From Dehalococcoidia bacterium (GTDB lineage: Bacteria; Chloroflexota; Dehalococcoidia; Dehalococcoidales; UBA1222), in contig WQXK01000043.1 of NCBI GenBank assembly GCA_009784845.1, forward strand, positions 1-5,797: 5,797 nucleotides of DNA, in the 5' to 3' direction. Positions 1 to 5,739 of the stretch are shown here, piece after piece (the first letter of the stretch is position 1; each line of letters begins with the position of its first letter). The translations under genes and the position numbers were made by a program. Under the pieces are notes generated by a model. The model was not told the DNA's origin. It saw nothing but the letters and a program-made list of their open reading frames with translations, and ran no database searches.

Positions 1-47
1 CTTCTTGCCGCGAGGCTGGCTATATAGGTTTGCCAGAGAACGAGTAA
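1..47 (+). CDS. Possible 3' end of an upstream gene (partial)
   Basis: A reading frame open from position 3 ends at TAA 45-47, directly against the ATG of the nuclease gene. It would encode a C-terminus SCREAGYIGLPENE. Only 14 codons are visible, and a second frame (positions 2 onward) is also open here, so the coding claim rests mainly on the stop/start abutment TAA-ATG, which is typical of operons. In many genomes an SbcD/Mre11 gene lies next to SbcC/Rad50 or a HerA-type ATPase. I cannot tell from 14 residues whether this is either of them. Confidence 0.3.
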   Translation, partial: SCREAGYIGLPENE

Positions 48-1295
48 ATGAAGCTTATTCATTTTGCCGATCTGCATCTGGGTGTGGAAACGTACGGGAG
101 CATCAGTTCCGAAAGCGGCGTTTCTTCACGGCTGAATGACTTCTTACTTTCCTTTGATGTCATGGTGGATTTCGCCGTGCAGGAAAAAGTGGATTTGGTG
201 TTGTTCTGCGGGGATGCCTACAAAAGCCGTTCCCCGTCACAAACGCAGCAGCGTGAGTTCGCCCGGCGCATCAAGCGACTGTCCGATGCCGGTGTGGCCG
301 TGCTTCTGCTTGCCGGAAATCATGACATGCCCAATACGGCAGAACGCGCCACAACCACAGAAATATTTGATACGCTGGGAATTCCGGGCGTTTATGTGGC
401 TAATAAGCCGCAGTTGTGCCGCATACCGACCGCATCCGGTGACATACAAGTCGTCGCTATACCTTGGCTCAGGCGCTCCGCCGTGGCGGCGCGTGAGGAT
501 ATGCGCGGGCTGGATTTTGCTCAAATCAACGAGAAAATGTCGCAAATTCTCACCGGTATAATCGATGACCTTGCCGCAAAACTTGCACCAAACGTCCCTG
601 CCGTGCTGGCAACGCATGCTTGGGTACAGGGGGCAAGCACAAGTTCCGAAAGCAATATGAGCATAGGGGGCGAGCACACACTGCTTGTAAGTTCAATTGC
701 CCGTCCTATTTTTGATTATGTGGCGCTGGGGCATATACATCGGCATCAGGTGCTGAATGAGTTTCCGCCAGTTGTTTATAGCGGCTCGCTTGAGCGTCTT
801 GATTTCGGCGACGAAAAGGATGAAAAGGGATTTTACCTTGTTGAAATAAGCGCTCATGCTCAAAAACGCGACACCACCTTTGCCTTCCACAGCGTCTCAG
901 GGCGGCGTTTTGTCACCATCAAGGCCGGTATTTCAGCGGATGACCTCGCGCCCACCGAAAATGTGCTGCAGATACTGCAAAACGCAGCCGATGATATAAA
1001 CGGCAATATTGTGCGTTTGGAACTTACCATGCCGCAAGAGTGTCTCGGGCGCGTAGATGAGCCAAGGCTGCGCCAGATAGTACAGTCTCAGCTTAAGGCA
1101 TCTTATTTCGACATCTCACGCAACGTAATTCGCGAGGCCAGACCCAGACTGGGAGGGGCGACAGCCGAGGCACTCACGCCGCTTCAGGCGCTGGAAACAT
1201 ATCTGCGGCTTAAAGGTGATAACTACACCCCTGCCACCGCCGCAAAGCTGGCGCAGTTGGGTCAGGAAATTATCACGCAGGTCGAGGTGGAGTAG
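48..1295 (+). CDS. sbcD: SbcD/Mre11-family DNA exonuclease subunit
   Basis: A calcineurin-like metallophosphoesterase of the SbcD/Mre11 family, 415 residues, a normal length. The family forms the nuclease half of SbcCD (Mre11-Rad50), which trims DNA ends, opens hairpins and removes protein-blocked ends using two Mn ions. All expected metal-binding motifs are present in order: ADLHLG (D8, H10), CGD (D56), GNHD (N91 and catalytic H92), H190 in ATHAWVQG, and GHIH (H229, H231). YSGSLERLDFGD (244-255) follows, then a capping/C-terminal region ending in an alpha-helical tail that in relatives contacts the SbcC ATPase. The ATG at 48 directly follows TAA 45-47. No clear Shine-Dalgarno is visible, so translation is probably coupled to an upstream gene. 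No sbcC follows within the window; it may lie to the left or elsewhere. The family call is firm; the symbol is by homology. Confidence 0.93.
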   Translation: MKLIHFADLHLGVETYGSISSESGVSSRLNDFLLSFDVMVDFAVQEKVDLVLFCGDAYKSRSPSQTQQREFARRIKRLSDAGVAVLLLAGNHDMPNTAERATTTEIFDTLGIPGVYVANKPQLCRIPTASGDIQVVAIPWLRRSAVAAREDMRGLDFAQINEKMSQILTGIIDDLAAKLAPNVPAVLATHAWVQGASTSSESNMSIGGEHTLLVSSIARPIFDYVALGHIHRHQVLNEFPPVVYSGSLERLDFGDEKDEKGFYLVEISAHAQKRDTTFAFHSVSGRRFVTIKAGISADDLAPTENVLQILQNAADDINGNIVRLELTMPQECLGRVDEPRLRQIVQSQLKASYFDISRNVIREARPRLGGATAEALTPLQALETYLRLKGDNYTPATAAKLAQLGQEIITQVEVE

Positions 1296-1304
1296 CACTG
1301 TGCC

Positions 1305-1325
1305 TTTTGAAGTTGTTCTTCAAAA
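1305..1325 (+). repeat. Perfect 8-bp inverted repeat upstream of the phosphoribosyltransferase gene
   Basis: TTTTGAAG (1305-1312) and CTTCAAAA (1318-1325) are perfect reverse complements around a 5-base TTGTT centre. It starts 10 bases after the sbcD stop. The stem is AT-rich with no T-tract after it, so it is a poor intrinsic terminator. It covers the likely -35 region of the next promoter, which fits an operator better. Function is inferred from position only. Confidence 0.5.
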
Positions 1326-1343
1326 ACAAATTTGTTCTATAAT
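1313..1343 (+). promoter_or_regulatory. Predicted sigma-70-type promoter for the phosphoribosyltransferase/DUF212 pair
   Basis: A perfect -10 hexamer TATAAT lies at 1338-1343, and a -35-like TTGTTC at 1313-1318, with a 19-bp spacer (slightly long). Transcription would begin near 1350, giving a leader of about 25 bases that carries AGGAG at 1358-1362, 12 bases before the ATG at 1375. This is the only sizeable gap on the rightward side of the window, and both genes after it are close together, so the promoter probably drives both. Confidence 0.55.
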
Positions 1344-1352
1344 AGTATTATA
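1325..1352 (+). repeat. Two back-to-back palindromes spanning the -10 region
   Basis: AACAAATTTGTT (1325-1336) is a perfect 12-bp palindrome. TATAATA-G-TATTATA (1338-1352) is a perfect 7-bp-arm dyad that contains the -10 box. Together with the inverted repeat at 1305-1325, this makes three dyads in 48 bases. The sequence TTGTTCT also occurs twice, at 1313-1319 and 1332-1338, 19 bases (about two helical turns) apart. This is compatible with a repressor binding on one helix face, but AT-rich promoter DNA forms short palindromes by chance. Confidence 0.4.
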
Positions 1353-1374
1353 AAAGCAGGAGCAGTTTTGTTAT

Positions 1375-2103
1375 ATGCCATCGCTACCTTTGTTTGAAAA
1401 CCGTTATGACGCAGGTGTGAAGCTGGCGGCGAAACTTGAGGAGCACCAAAGTTCGTCGGTTATTGTGCTGGCTATACCTAACGGCGGAGTTCCTGTGGCA
1501 TCGTCGCTTGCCTTAACGCTTGATGCCGAAATGGATATAGTGGTGTCGCGCAAACTGCCGATACCACTGTTGCCCGGCGGCGGATTCGGTGCGGTGGCAG
1601 ATGACGGTACAACCATCTTTAACGAAGAGGTGCTGCAGGCCATTAAGCTGGATGAGCATCAAATAAACTATCAGGTAAATAGGGTGCGCGCTGATATTCG
1701 TCAGCGCTCACTGCTATACCGCAACAATCGCCCGCTTGCTCTCGTCAAAGGCAGGACGGCAATCATCGTAGACGATGGTCTTGCCTCGGGATATACCATG
1801 CTGGCTGCCGTGGAGTCAGTGCGCCGGCGTCAGCCGGCACGTGTCATTGTAGCCATTCCGGCGGCATCTGAAAAGGCCGTATCCGCAGTTAAAAAGGCTG
1901 CCGATCGTGTGGTGGCGGTGGAGGTTGTGGATGTTCCCAAGTTCTATATAGCGGACTATTTCCGCTACTGGAATGACTTGTCGGACGACGAGGGGCTGCG
2001 CTGCTTTAAGGATTATCAACTTCGTCGCCGCGAAATGCAGATGCCCCCAATATCACCTACGTCCGGCGTTTCCAACCCGCGTCTCAAAAGAGGATTGGGC
2101 TAA
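1375..2103 (+). CDS. Phosphoribosyltransferase-domain protein
   Basis: A 242-residue protein of the type I phosphoribosyltransferase fold. The signature PRPP loop is AIIVDDGLASGYT (129-141), with the acidic pair D133-D134. The early motif VLAIPNGGVPVASSLA (31-46) matches the pyrophosphate-binding loop region. FENRYDAGVKLA near the start is typical of a group of stand-alone, broadly annotated phosphoribosyltransferases whose substrate is not known. Members are soluble and expected in the cytoplasm. The flexible segment GGGFGAVADDGT (68-79) and the C-terminal YFRYWNDLSDDE region are also seen in that group. The last 20 or so residues (about 221-242) are rich in Pro, Ser and Arg and look like a non-domain tail. 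The start has AGGAG at 1358-1362. The DUF212 gene follows 5 bases after the stop, so the two are probably co-transcribed. The base or nucleotide substrate cannot be told from sequence. Confidence 0.85.
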   Translation: MPSLPLFENRYDAGVKLAAKLEEHQSSSVIVLAIPNGGVPVASSLALTLDAEMDIVVSRKLPIPLLPGGGFGAVADDGTTIFNEEVLQAIKLDEHQINYQVNRVRADIRQRSLLYRNNRPLALVKGRTAIIVDDGLASGYTMLAAVESVRRRQPARVIVAIPAASEKAVSAVKKAADRVVAVEVVDVPKFYIADYFRYWNDLSDDEGLRCFKDYQLRRREMQMPPISPTSGVSNPRLKRGLG

Positions 2104-2108
2104 GCACC

Positions 2109-2561
2109 GTGGTGAATAAGACCCTTTATATCGCTGTGGCGTCTTGGTTTGTGGCACAGACGCTCAAAGTGCTGGGTTGCCTAATCAAAGAGAGGCGACT
2201 CGACATGCGTTTTTTCGTTCGTCCCGGCGGCATGCCCAGTTCGCATAGCGCGCTGGTGACAGGGCTGGGGGTATCAGTTGGATTCCTGTGCGGGTTTTCC
2301 TCGGTTGAGTTTGCCATTTCCGCTGTCTTCGCCGCTATAGTTATGTATGATGCCGCCGGCGTGCGCCTTTCGGTAAGTCGGCAGTCTGTGGTACTGAACC
2401 GTATATTGCAGGAGTTGCGCGAGCGCCGTCCACAGGATATACCGCGTGACGTACGGGAACTTATTGGGCATACACCTTTTCAGGTGTTTGCCGGGGCAAT
2501 ACTGGGTGGCGGCGTGGCTGTTGCCTGGCTTTTGATTACCGGCGACATCAGCTTTTCTTAA
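2109..2561 (+). CDS. DUF212 / divergent PAP2 family membrane protein (YuiD-like)
   Basis: A 150-residue integral membrane protein of the divergent PAP2 (DUF212) family, related by fold to PAP2 acid phosphatases but of unproven activity. The three family hallmarks are all present: RPGGMPSSHSA (38-48), MYDAAGVR (79-86) with a following basic segment and LN, and GHTPFQVFAGAILGG (120-134). Hydrophobic stretches near 5-23, 48-63, 66-82 and 124-144 suggest four membrane segments. The length is normal for the family. Translation starts at a GTG, either 2109 or the adjacent GTG at 2112. The best upstream purine tract, AAGAGG (2088-2093), is 15 bases away, so initiation probably depends on coupling to the phosphoribosyltransferase gene that stops at 2103. 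The stop TAA (2559-2561) overlaps the stop of the facing GrpB gene. Confidence 0.9.
   Translation: MVNKTLYIAVASWFVAQTLKVLGCLIKERRLDMRFFVRPGGMPSSHSALVTGLGVSVGFLCGFSSVEFAISAVFAAIVMYDAAGVRLSVSRQSVVLNRILQELRERRPQDIPRDVRELIGHTPFQVFAGAILGGGVAVAWLLITGDISFS
2558..2561. other. TTAA shared by two convergent stop codons
   Basis: TAA at 2559-2561 ends the rightward DUF212 gene, and the complement of TTA at 2558-2560 ends the leftward GrpB gene. The palindromic TTAA therefore stops both. There is no intergenic space between the two convergent units, so any terminator for either must lie inside the other's coding sequence. Confidence 0.9.
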
Positions 2562-3133
2562 TCAGGCGCATATCTGCCGGGAAACTCAAGCCGCGCCTGT
2601 TGCGTATGCTTTTTTATGAAAGCTTCCTTTGCGTCGGTATAGCCGTCTCTGTCATGCGTAAATTGTTCCTTCAGGCGAAGTTTGAGTCGTTCGTACTCTC
2701 TAGCAACGTCTTTGTGCAAAGCCAGATAATCCCGGAAGTATAACTCATCCCAGTCGGCGCTGTGGCGCACATGGATATGTACTGCCTGCTCCTCAAACCC
2801 GCGGGGCGTATAGCCCTTGATATACATCACGATGTCATCCTTGGGATTGTTCACTACGTAGCCGGCATCCAGCAGTTTCTCGGTGATGGGCTGAAGATCA
2901 GTGGTATCAGAAATTTCAAGCAAAATATCAATCGTCGGCTTTGCCGTCAAGCCGGCAACAGCGGTGCTTCCGATATGGCTTATTCTTACAACGCAACTCC
3001 CGAAGACTTCCCGCAGAAAAAGGCTTTCTGCTGCGTAATACTCTTTCCATCGGGGATTATGCGCCTCAAGAATAATCGGAAACAACTCGGCGCGTTTGGC
3101 ATCCGAAATATTAGACCAGTCTTCCCGCGTCAT
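2558..3133 (-). CDS. GrpB family protein (UPF0157, nucleotidyltransferase-like fold)
   Basis: A 191-residue protein of the GrpB/UPF0157 family. Members have a nucleotidyltransferase-like fold, occur alone or fused to dephospho-CoA kinase, and have no well-established cellular role. Family motifs in order: an N-terminal W-x-EYYAAESLFLREVFG helix (29-45), RISHIGSTAVAGLTAKPTIDILLE (50-73) with the GS and D69 typical of the nucleotidyltransferase core, HIHVR (119-123), LYFRDYLALHKDVAREYERLK (131-151), and a C-terminal RDGYTDAKEAFI (162-173). The length is normal for a stand-alone member. The ATG at 3133-3131 is served by GAGG at 3148-3145, which overlaps the TGA of the gene before it, so the two are probably translationally coupled. 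The family call is strong; molecular function is unknown. Confidence 0.9.
   Translation of the reverse strand: MTREDWSNISDAKRAELFPIILEAHNPRWKEYYAAESLFLREVFGSCVVRISHIGSTAVAGLTAKPTIDILLEISDTTDLQPITEKLLDAGYVVNNPKDDIVMYIKGYTPRGFEEQAVHIHVRHSADWDELYFRDYLALHKDVAREYERLKLRLKEQFTHDRDGYTDAKEAFIKKHTQQARLEFPGRYAPD
2563..2615 (+). terminator. Weak candidate terminator for the rightward operon, inside the GrpB gene
   Basis: CAGGCGC (2563-2569) and GCGCCTG (2593-2599) form a perfect 7-bp GC-rich stem directly after the DUF212 stop. The loop is long (23 bases), and the T6 tract at 2610-2615 comes 10 bases after the stem. Both points are unfavourable for a classical intrinsic terminator. It also encodes GrpB C-terminal residues on the other strand, so the match may be chance. 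Confidence 0.22.
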
Positions 3134-3146
3134 AATGCATTTAACC

Positions 3147-3875
3147 TCAAACAGTCGATTCTAGCTTGCTCTCGGTCTTTGAGGCACGCGCATATTTGCC
3201 TGCGCTGCTTTTTGCCAGCGCGAAACTCTCGTCTATCCGCTGAAATATTTCCTCATCTGCAACCGAGCCGTCAAGACAAATTGTAATCCAGTGTTTTTTA
3301 TTCATGTGATAACCCGGGAAATAGCTTTTCCCGTCGACCAAAGCGTCTATATCCTCAGGTTTGGCTCTAAGATCAATGATATCAACAGTGCCATCTGCAT
3401 TCAATCCCAGTTTTCTCTTTTGTATGACCAATAGCGCTGCATACCATTTCGCATTGTCCTGCCGCCTGAAGATGGCGTTCTGAGGGGTTCGTTTCCAAAG
3501 AAATTGAGGTTCGTCGCGATATTTTTCACGTACGTGGCGAATAATTTGTTTGGCGCATTTACTCTTGAAAACATCCGGCTCAAAGCAGTCATTGGCAATC
3601 GCGGCGAGTACTTGCTCATACTCCTCCCTCACCTTTCCGACAAATGCACCCGATGCACCGGGAACGCGGTGGAGAACGTAGCGTTCTTTTAATGAAATAT
3701 CACTTACCTCAGCAGATACCTTTGCGTCATTTGTAATAGTGACCCTCATTTCAAGCTGTCCGTCAGCCAAATGTGTGGCGTAGATATAGCCTTTTTCGCT
3801 CTTGCAAAATCCAAAGGAAAGTAAGCGGCAGGTAACAGCTTTCCGGTTTATCAGCAAATCATCTATATCGGACAT
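3147..3875 (-). CDS. MmcQ/YjbR-family DNA-binding-like protein with an extra N-terminal domain
   Basis: A 242-residue protein from the start chosen here. The C-terminal part (about 105-222) is an MmcQ/YjbR (CyaY-like fold) domain: FLWKRTPQNAIFR (125-137), DNAKWYAALL (140-149), IIDLRAKPEDI (166-176), PGYHMNKKHWITICLDG (187-203) and IDESFALAK (214-222). The family is named DNA-binding by homology, and its role is not settled. The N-terminal 100 residues form a second conserved module with YVLHRVPGASGAFVGKVREEYEQVL (66-90), seen in longer family members. I chose ATG 3875 because AGCAGG lies 5 bases before it, the conserved region begins right after it, and a TATAAT sits at 3961-3956, too close to serve ATG 3947. 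That upstream ATG would give a 266-residue form with a nondescript 24-residue extension. The last 20 residues are a Ser/Lys-rich tail. GrpB follows after 13 bases. Confidence 0.85.
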   Translation of the reverse strand: MSDIDDLLINRKAVTCRLLSFGFCKSEKGYIYATHLADGQLEMRVTITNDAKVSAEVSDISLKERYVLHRVPGASGAFVGKVREEYEQVLAAIANDCFEPDVFKSKCAKQIIRHVREKYRDEPQFLWKRTPQNAIFRRQDNAKWYAALLVIQKRKLGLNADGTVDIIDLRAKPEDIDALVDGKSYFPGYHMNKKHWITICLDGSVADEEIFQRIDESFALAKSSAGKYARASKTESKLESTV

Positions 3876-3955
3876 ATTAGCCTGCTTAAGCGGGATGTAT
3901 GAAGCAACAGTCGGTTTCTTTGTGTCTGTACCACGCGCAGTAATCATAGGATTGG

Positions 3956-3961
3956 ATTATA
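3956..3961 (-). promoter_or_regulatory. Candidate -10 box for the MmcQ-like/GrpB operon
   Basis: A perfect TATAAT reads leftward at 3961-3956, in the short gap after the queA stop (3973). Transcription would start near 3949, leaving a leader of about 75 bases before ATG 3875. I find no good -35 hexamer at 16-18 bp. A small dyad CACA-TT-TGTG (3962-3971) lies just upstream of it. With no visible terminator after queA, readthrough from queA is an alternative. Confidence 0.35.
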
Positions 3962-3972
3962 CACATTTGTGC

Positions 3973-5004
3973 CTAAAGGATTAGCATTGTATCGCCGAAG
4001 GAGTAAAAGCGGTATTTTTGCTCTACTGCCTCGGCATATGCACGCTTGATTAAATCCGCATCGGCAAAGGCATTTACCAGCATAAGCAGTGTGGATTTTG
4101 GCAGATGAAAATTTGTTTGCATCACGTCTGTTAGGCGGAACTTATAACCTGGCAGAATAAGCAGGTCAACCCAGCCGGCAAATGCATCAAGCGGGGCATT
4201 AACACTTTTGCCTGCCGCATGCTCCAAAATACGCACGGATGTGGTTCCGACACATATTATGCGCCTGTTTTCCAGCCGTGCGCGGGTAATCCTCTGTGCT
4301 ACATGCTCTGAGACAATGCCGTACTCCTGATGTATGTGGTGTTGCGTTGGGTCATCTGCCGTCACGGGGCGGAAGGTATCAAGCCCGATGTGCAGCGTTG
4401 TTTCCAGAGTCTCCACGCCCATATCGCGCAGGTCCTGAAGCAGTTCTGTTGTGAAATGCAGCCCGGCTGTCGGGGCTGCTACGGAACCTGAGTCGTGGGC
4501 ATACACTGTCTGATAGCGCTCACTATCGCTTAGCGGTGCGTGTATATATGGCGGCAGTGGAATTTTGCCCAGTGCACTCAGGCGGCTTTCATCGGAGAAG
4601 TCCACCTCACGAATGCCGTCATCCAATATGGCGGTGATTTCGGCTGTAACAGGTGTGTCCTCAGCGCTGCCAAGGATAACTGTCGTGCCTACAGGTAAAC
4701 GCTTACCCGGTTTTACAAGTGCCTCCCAAGCCTTATTTACAGCAGAGCGGCGCAAAAGCAAAATTTCCACTGCGGCTCCGGTATCAGCTTTTCTGCCGAA
4801 TAAACGCGCCGGAATGACGCGGGAATTGTTCATGACAAGCACGTCGCCGCGGCGTAAAAACTGCGTTATGTCGCGAAAGGTTTTATGCTGGATACTGTTG
4901 TTGGTGCGGTCTACAACCATTAAGCGCGAGGCATCGCGCTGCTCAATGGGCGTTTGAGCAATTAACTCAGGCGGCAGATTATAGTCAAAATCGCTGGTTT
5001 TCAT
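3973..5004 (-). CDS. queA: S-adenosylmethionine:tRNA ribosyltransferase-isomerase QueA
   Basis: QueA moves and isomerises the ribosyl group of S-adenosylmethionine onto preQ1 at the wobble position of GUN-anticodon tRNAs, forming epoxyqueuosine, the next-to-last step of queuosine synthesis. It acts in the cytoplasm. The protein of 343 residues is full-length, with family motifs throughout: YNLPPELIAQTPIEQRDASRLM (8-29), VMNNSRVIPARLFG (57-70), GKIPLPPYI (146-154), YQTVYAHDSGSVAAPTAGLHFT (164-185), HIGLDTFRPV (205-214), GTTSVR (253-258), LILPGYKF (282-289), TNFHLPKSTLLMLV (297-310) and the C-terminal YRFYSFGDTMLIL. The start is ATG 5004, because the family begins MKxxDFDYxLP; an in-frame TTG at 5040 would add 12 residues with no family match. 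No Shine-Dalgarno precedes ATG 5004. No queuosine neighbours (tgt, queC-F) are present in the window. Confidence 0.97.
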   Translation of the reverse strand: MKTSDFDYNLPPELIAQTPIEQRDASRLMVVDRTNNSIQHKTFRDITQFLRRGDVLVMNNSRVIPARLFGRKADTGAAVEILLLRRSAVNKAWEALVKPGKRLPVGTTVILGSAEDTPVTAEITAILDDGIREVDFSDESRLSALGKIPLPPYIHAPLSDSERYQTVYAHDSGSVAAPTAGLHFTTELLQDLRDMGVETLETTLHIGLDTFRPVTADDPTQHHIHQEYGIVSEHVAQRITRARLENRRIICVGTTSVRILEHAAGKSVNAPLDAFAGWVDLLILPGYKFRLTDVMQTNFHLPKSTLLMLVNAFADADLIKRAYAEAVEQKYRFYSFGDTMLIL

Positions 5005-5011
5005 ATGTGCA

Positions 5012-5040
5012 AGTATATCGTTCGCAAAGAAAATGGGCAA
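5012..5040 (-). promoter_or_regulatory. Candidate queA promoter directly after the upstream terminator
   Basis: Reading leftward, TTGCCC (5040-5035, 4 of 6 to the -35 consensus) is followed after exactly 17 bp by TATACT (5017-5012, 5 of 6 to the -10 consensus). The predicted start point, near 5005, is at or next to the queA ATG (5004), which would give a leaderless or almost leaderless message. The first two T of the -35 are the last bases of the preceding terminator's T-tract. Supported by sequence match and context only. Confidence 0.35.
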
Positions 5041-5079
5041 AAAAAGTACCGGAGAGGTTTGACTCTCATCCAGTACTTT
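5039..5079 (-). terminator. Strong intrinsic terminator of the 211-residue-protein gene
   Basis: Read leftward, a hairpin forms between 5079-5063 and 5056-5043: ten pairs (AAAGTACTGG with CCGGTACTTT, one G-U wobble), a 3-base bulge (ATG), four more pairs (AGAG with CTCT) and a 6-base loop. A run of seven T (5045-5039) ends it. It starts 22 bases after the stop at 5102 and ends 35 bases before the queA ATG, so it separates the two units. On the other strand it lacks a long T-tract, so it is directional. Confidence 0.88.
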
Positions 5080-5101
5080 AGACTTGTGCCGCGACTATTG
5101 G

Positions 5102-5737
5102 TTAAAACACATACTCAAAACCATATGCGTCTGTTGCAATTATGTAAACTTCACCATTTGGACCATACCAGCCGTCTGAGTTAATTGGCATGGTCGGAAC
5201 AGTAAGAGGAGAGTTATTTGATTGTGCATCTTCGTAAGAAAATCTGGTTGGCTCCCCGTAATCAAGCGATTGGACGCCATCTTTTGATGTCAGTTTATTC
5301 ATGAGATCAACAATTTCCAGCACCTCACCATTGTGCGTAACGTACATTTTGCATGATATGAATTTTAGCTTATCGTTTGTGCCAAAGTAATTTGACAAAT
5401 ACGGCTGTATGACGAGAACAGTTTCCCGCGAATTATGAGTATTTTCTTTGAAAAGGATAGGATTGTTTGACTTTATACGACTATACAAATCCCTACTTGG
5501 GAAACATTCCATGATTTTCCCGTTGGATATCTTGTCAGTTCCCATTCTGTAGCTTACGGAGTAAACGTATTGCGCCTCCCATTCATTCTTGCTATATGAC
5601 ATGTTCTCAAACTTTAAGGCAATGCTGGCTTCAAATGCGCCGTTGTTATATGTTGCGCTGGCAGTTTGAGAATCTCCATTCCTTGTTGCTGTGCTGCCCC
5701 CAAACTTTGGTCCAATTTCAAAGTTAGTCCGTACCAT
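5102..5737 (-). CDS. Hypothetical protein, unrecognised family (211 residues)
   Basis: I do not recognise this protein. It has 211 residues, is rich in Asn, Ser, Tyr and Thr, and has alternating polar/hydrophobic runs (for example YVYSVSYRM 57-65, TVLVIQPYL 106-114, LKFISCKMYV 124-133) that suggest a mainly beta fold. It has no signal peptide, no membrane segment and only two Cys (78, 129). The last part, WYGPNGEVYIIATDAYGFEYVF (190-211), is aromatic and runs to the extreme C-terminus. The start is ATG 5737: the frame is closed by TGA at 5770-5768 with no other start between. GGAG lies 13 bases before the ATG, inside the preceding reading frame, which stops 2 bases earlier. Hand-counted GC is about 41%, against about 53-58% in sampled lines of the interior of queA, which hints at different ancestry. 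A strong terminator follows, supporting a real gene. The frame is uninterrupted and complete. Confidence 0.75.
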   Translation of the reverse strand: MVRTNFEIGPKFGGSTATRNGDSQTASATYNNGAFEASIALKFENMSYSKNEWEAQYVYSVSYRMGTDKISNGKIMECFPSRDLYSRIKSNNPILFKENTHNSRETVLVIQPYLSNYFGTNDKLKFISCKMYVTHNGEVLEIVDLMNKLTSKDGVQSLDYGEPTRFSYEDAQSNNSPLTVPTMPINSDGWYGPNGEVYIIATDAYGFEYVF

Positions 5738-5739
5738 GA

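Noticed and set aside
237..677. 146-codon leftward open frame inside sbcD
   Set aside because: It is antisense to the conserved phosphoesterase motifs and has a Cys/His-rich shadow composition with no ribosome site of note.
1305..1325. Intrinsic terminator for sbcD
   Set aside because: The stem is mostly A-T and is followed by A-rich sequence, not a T-tract; an operator is a better reading.
2762..3286. 174-codon rightward open frame
   Set aside because: It lies antisense to the well-conserved GrpB gene and the end of the MmcQ-like gene, and its translation has no coherent domain.
4565..4957. 130-codon rightward open frame inside queA
   Set aside because: It is antisense to a conserved, intact QueA, and its Ser/Arg/Thr-rich composition is typical of a shadow frame.
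5005..5040. TTG start at 5040 extending QueA by 12 residues
   Set aside because: The extension (reading PIFFANDILAH) has no family counterpart, overlaps the terminator T-tract, and QueA proteins begin at MKxxDFDY.
5039..5079. preQ1 riboswitch or attenuator controlling queA
   Set aside because: The hairpin lies soon after the stop of the 211-residue gene and has normal terminator geometry. I see no preQ1-I type stem with A-rich tail, and no alternative antiterminator pairing.
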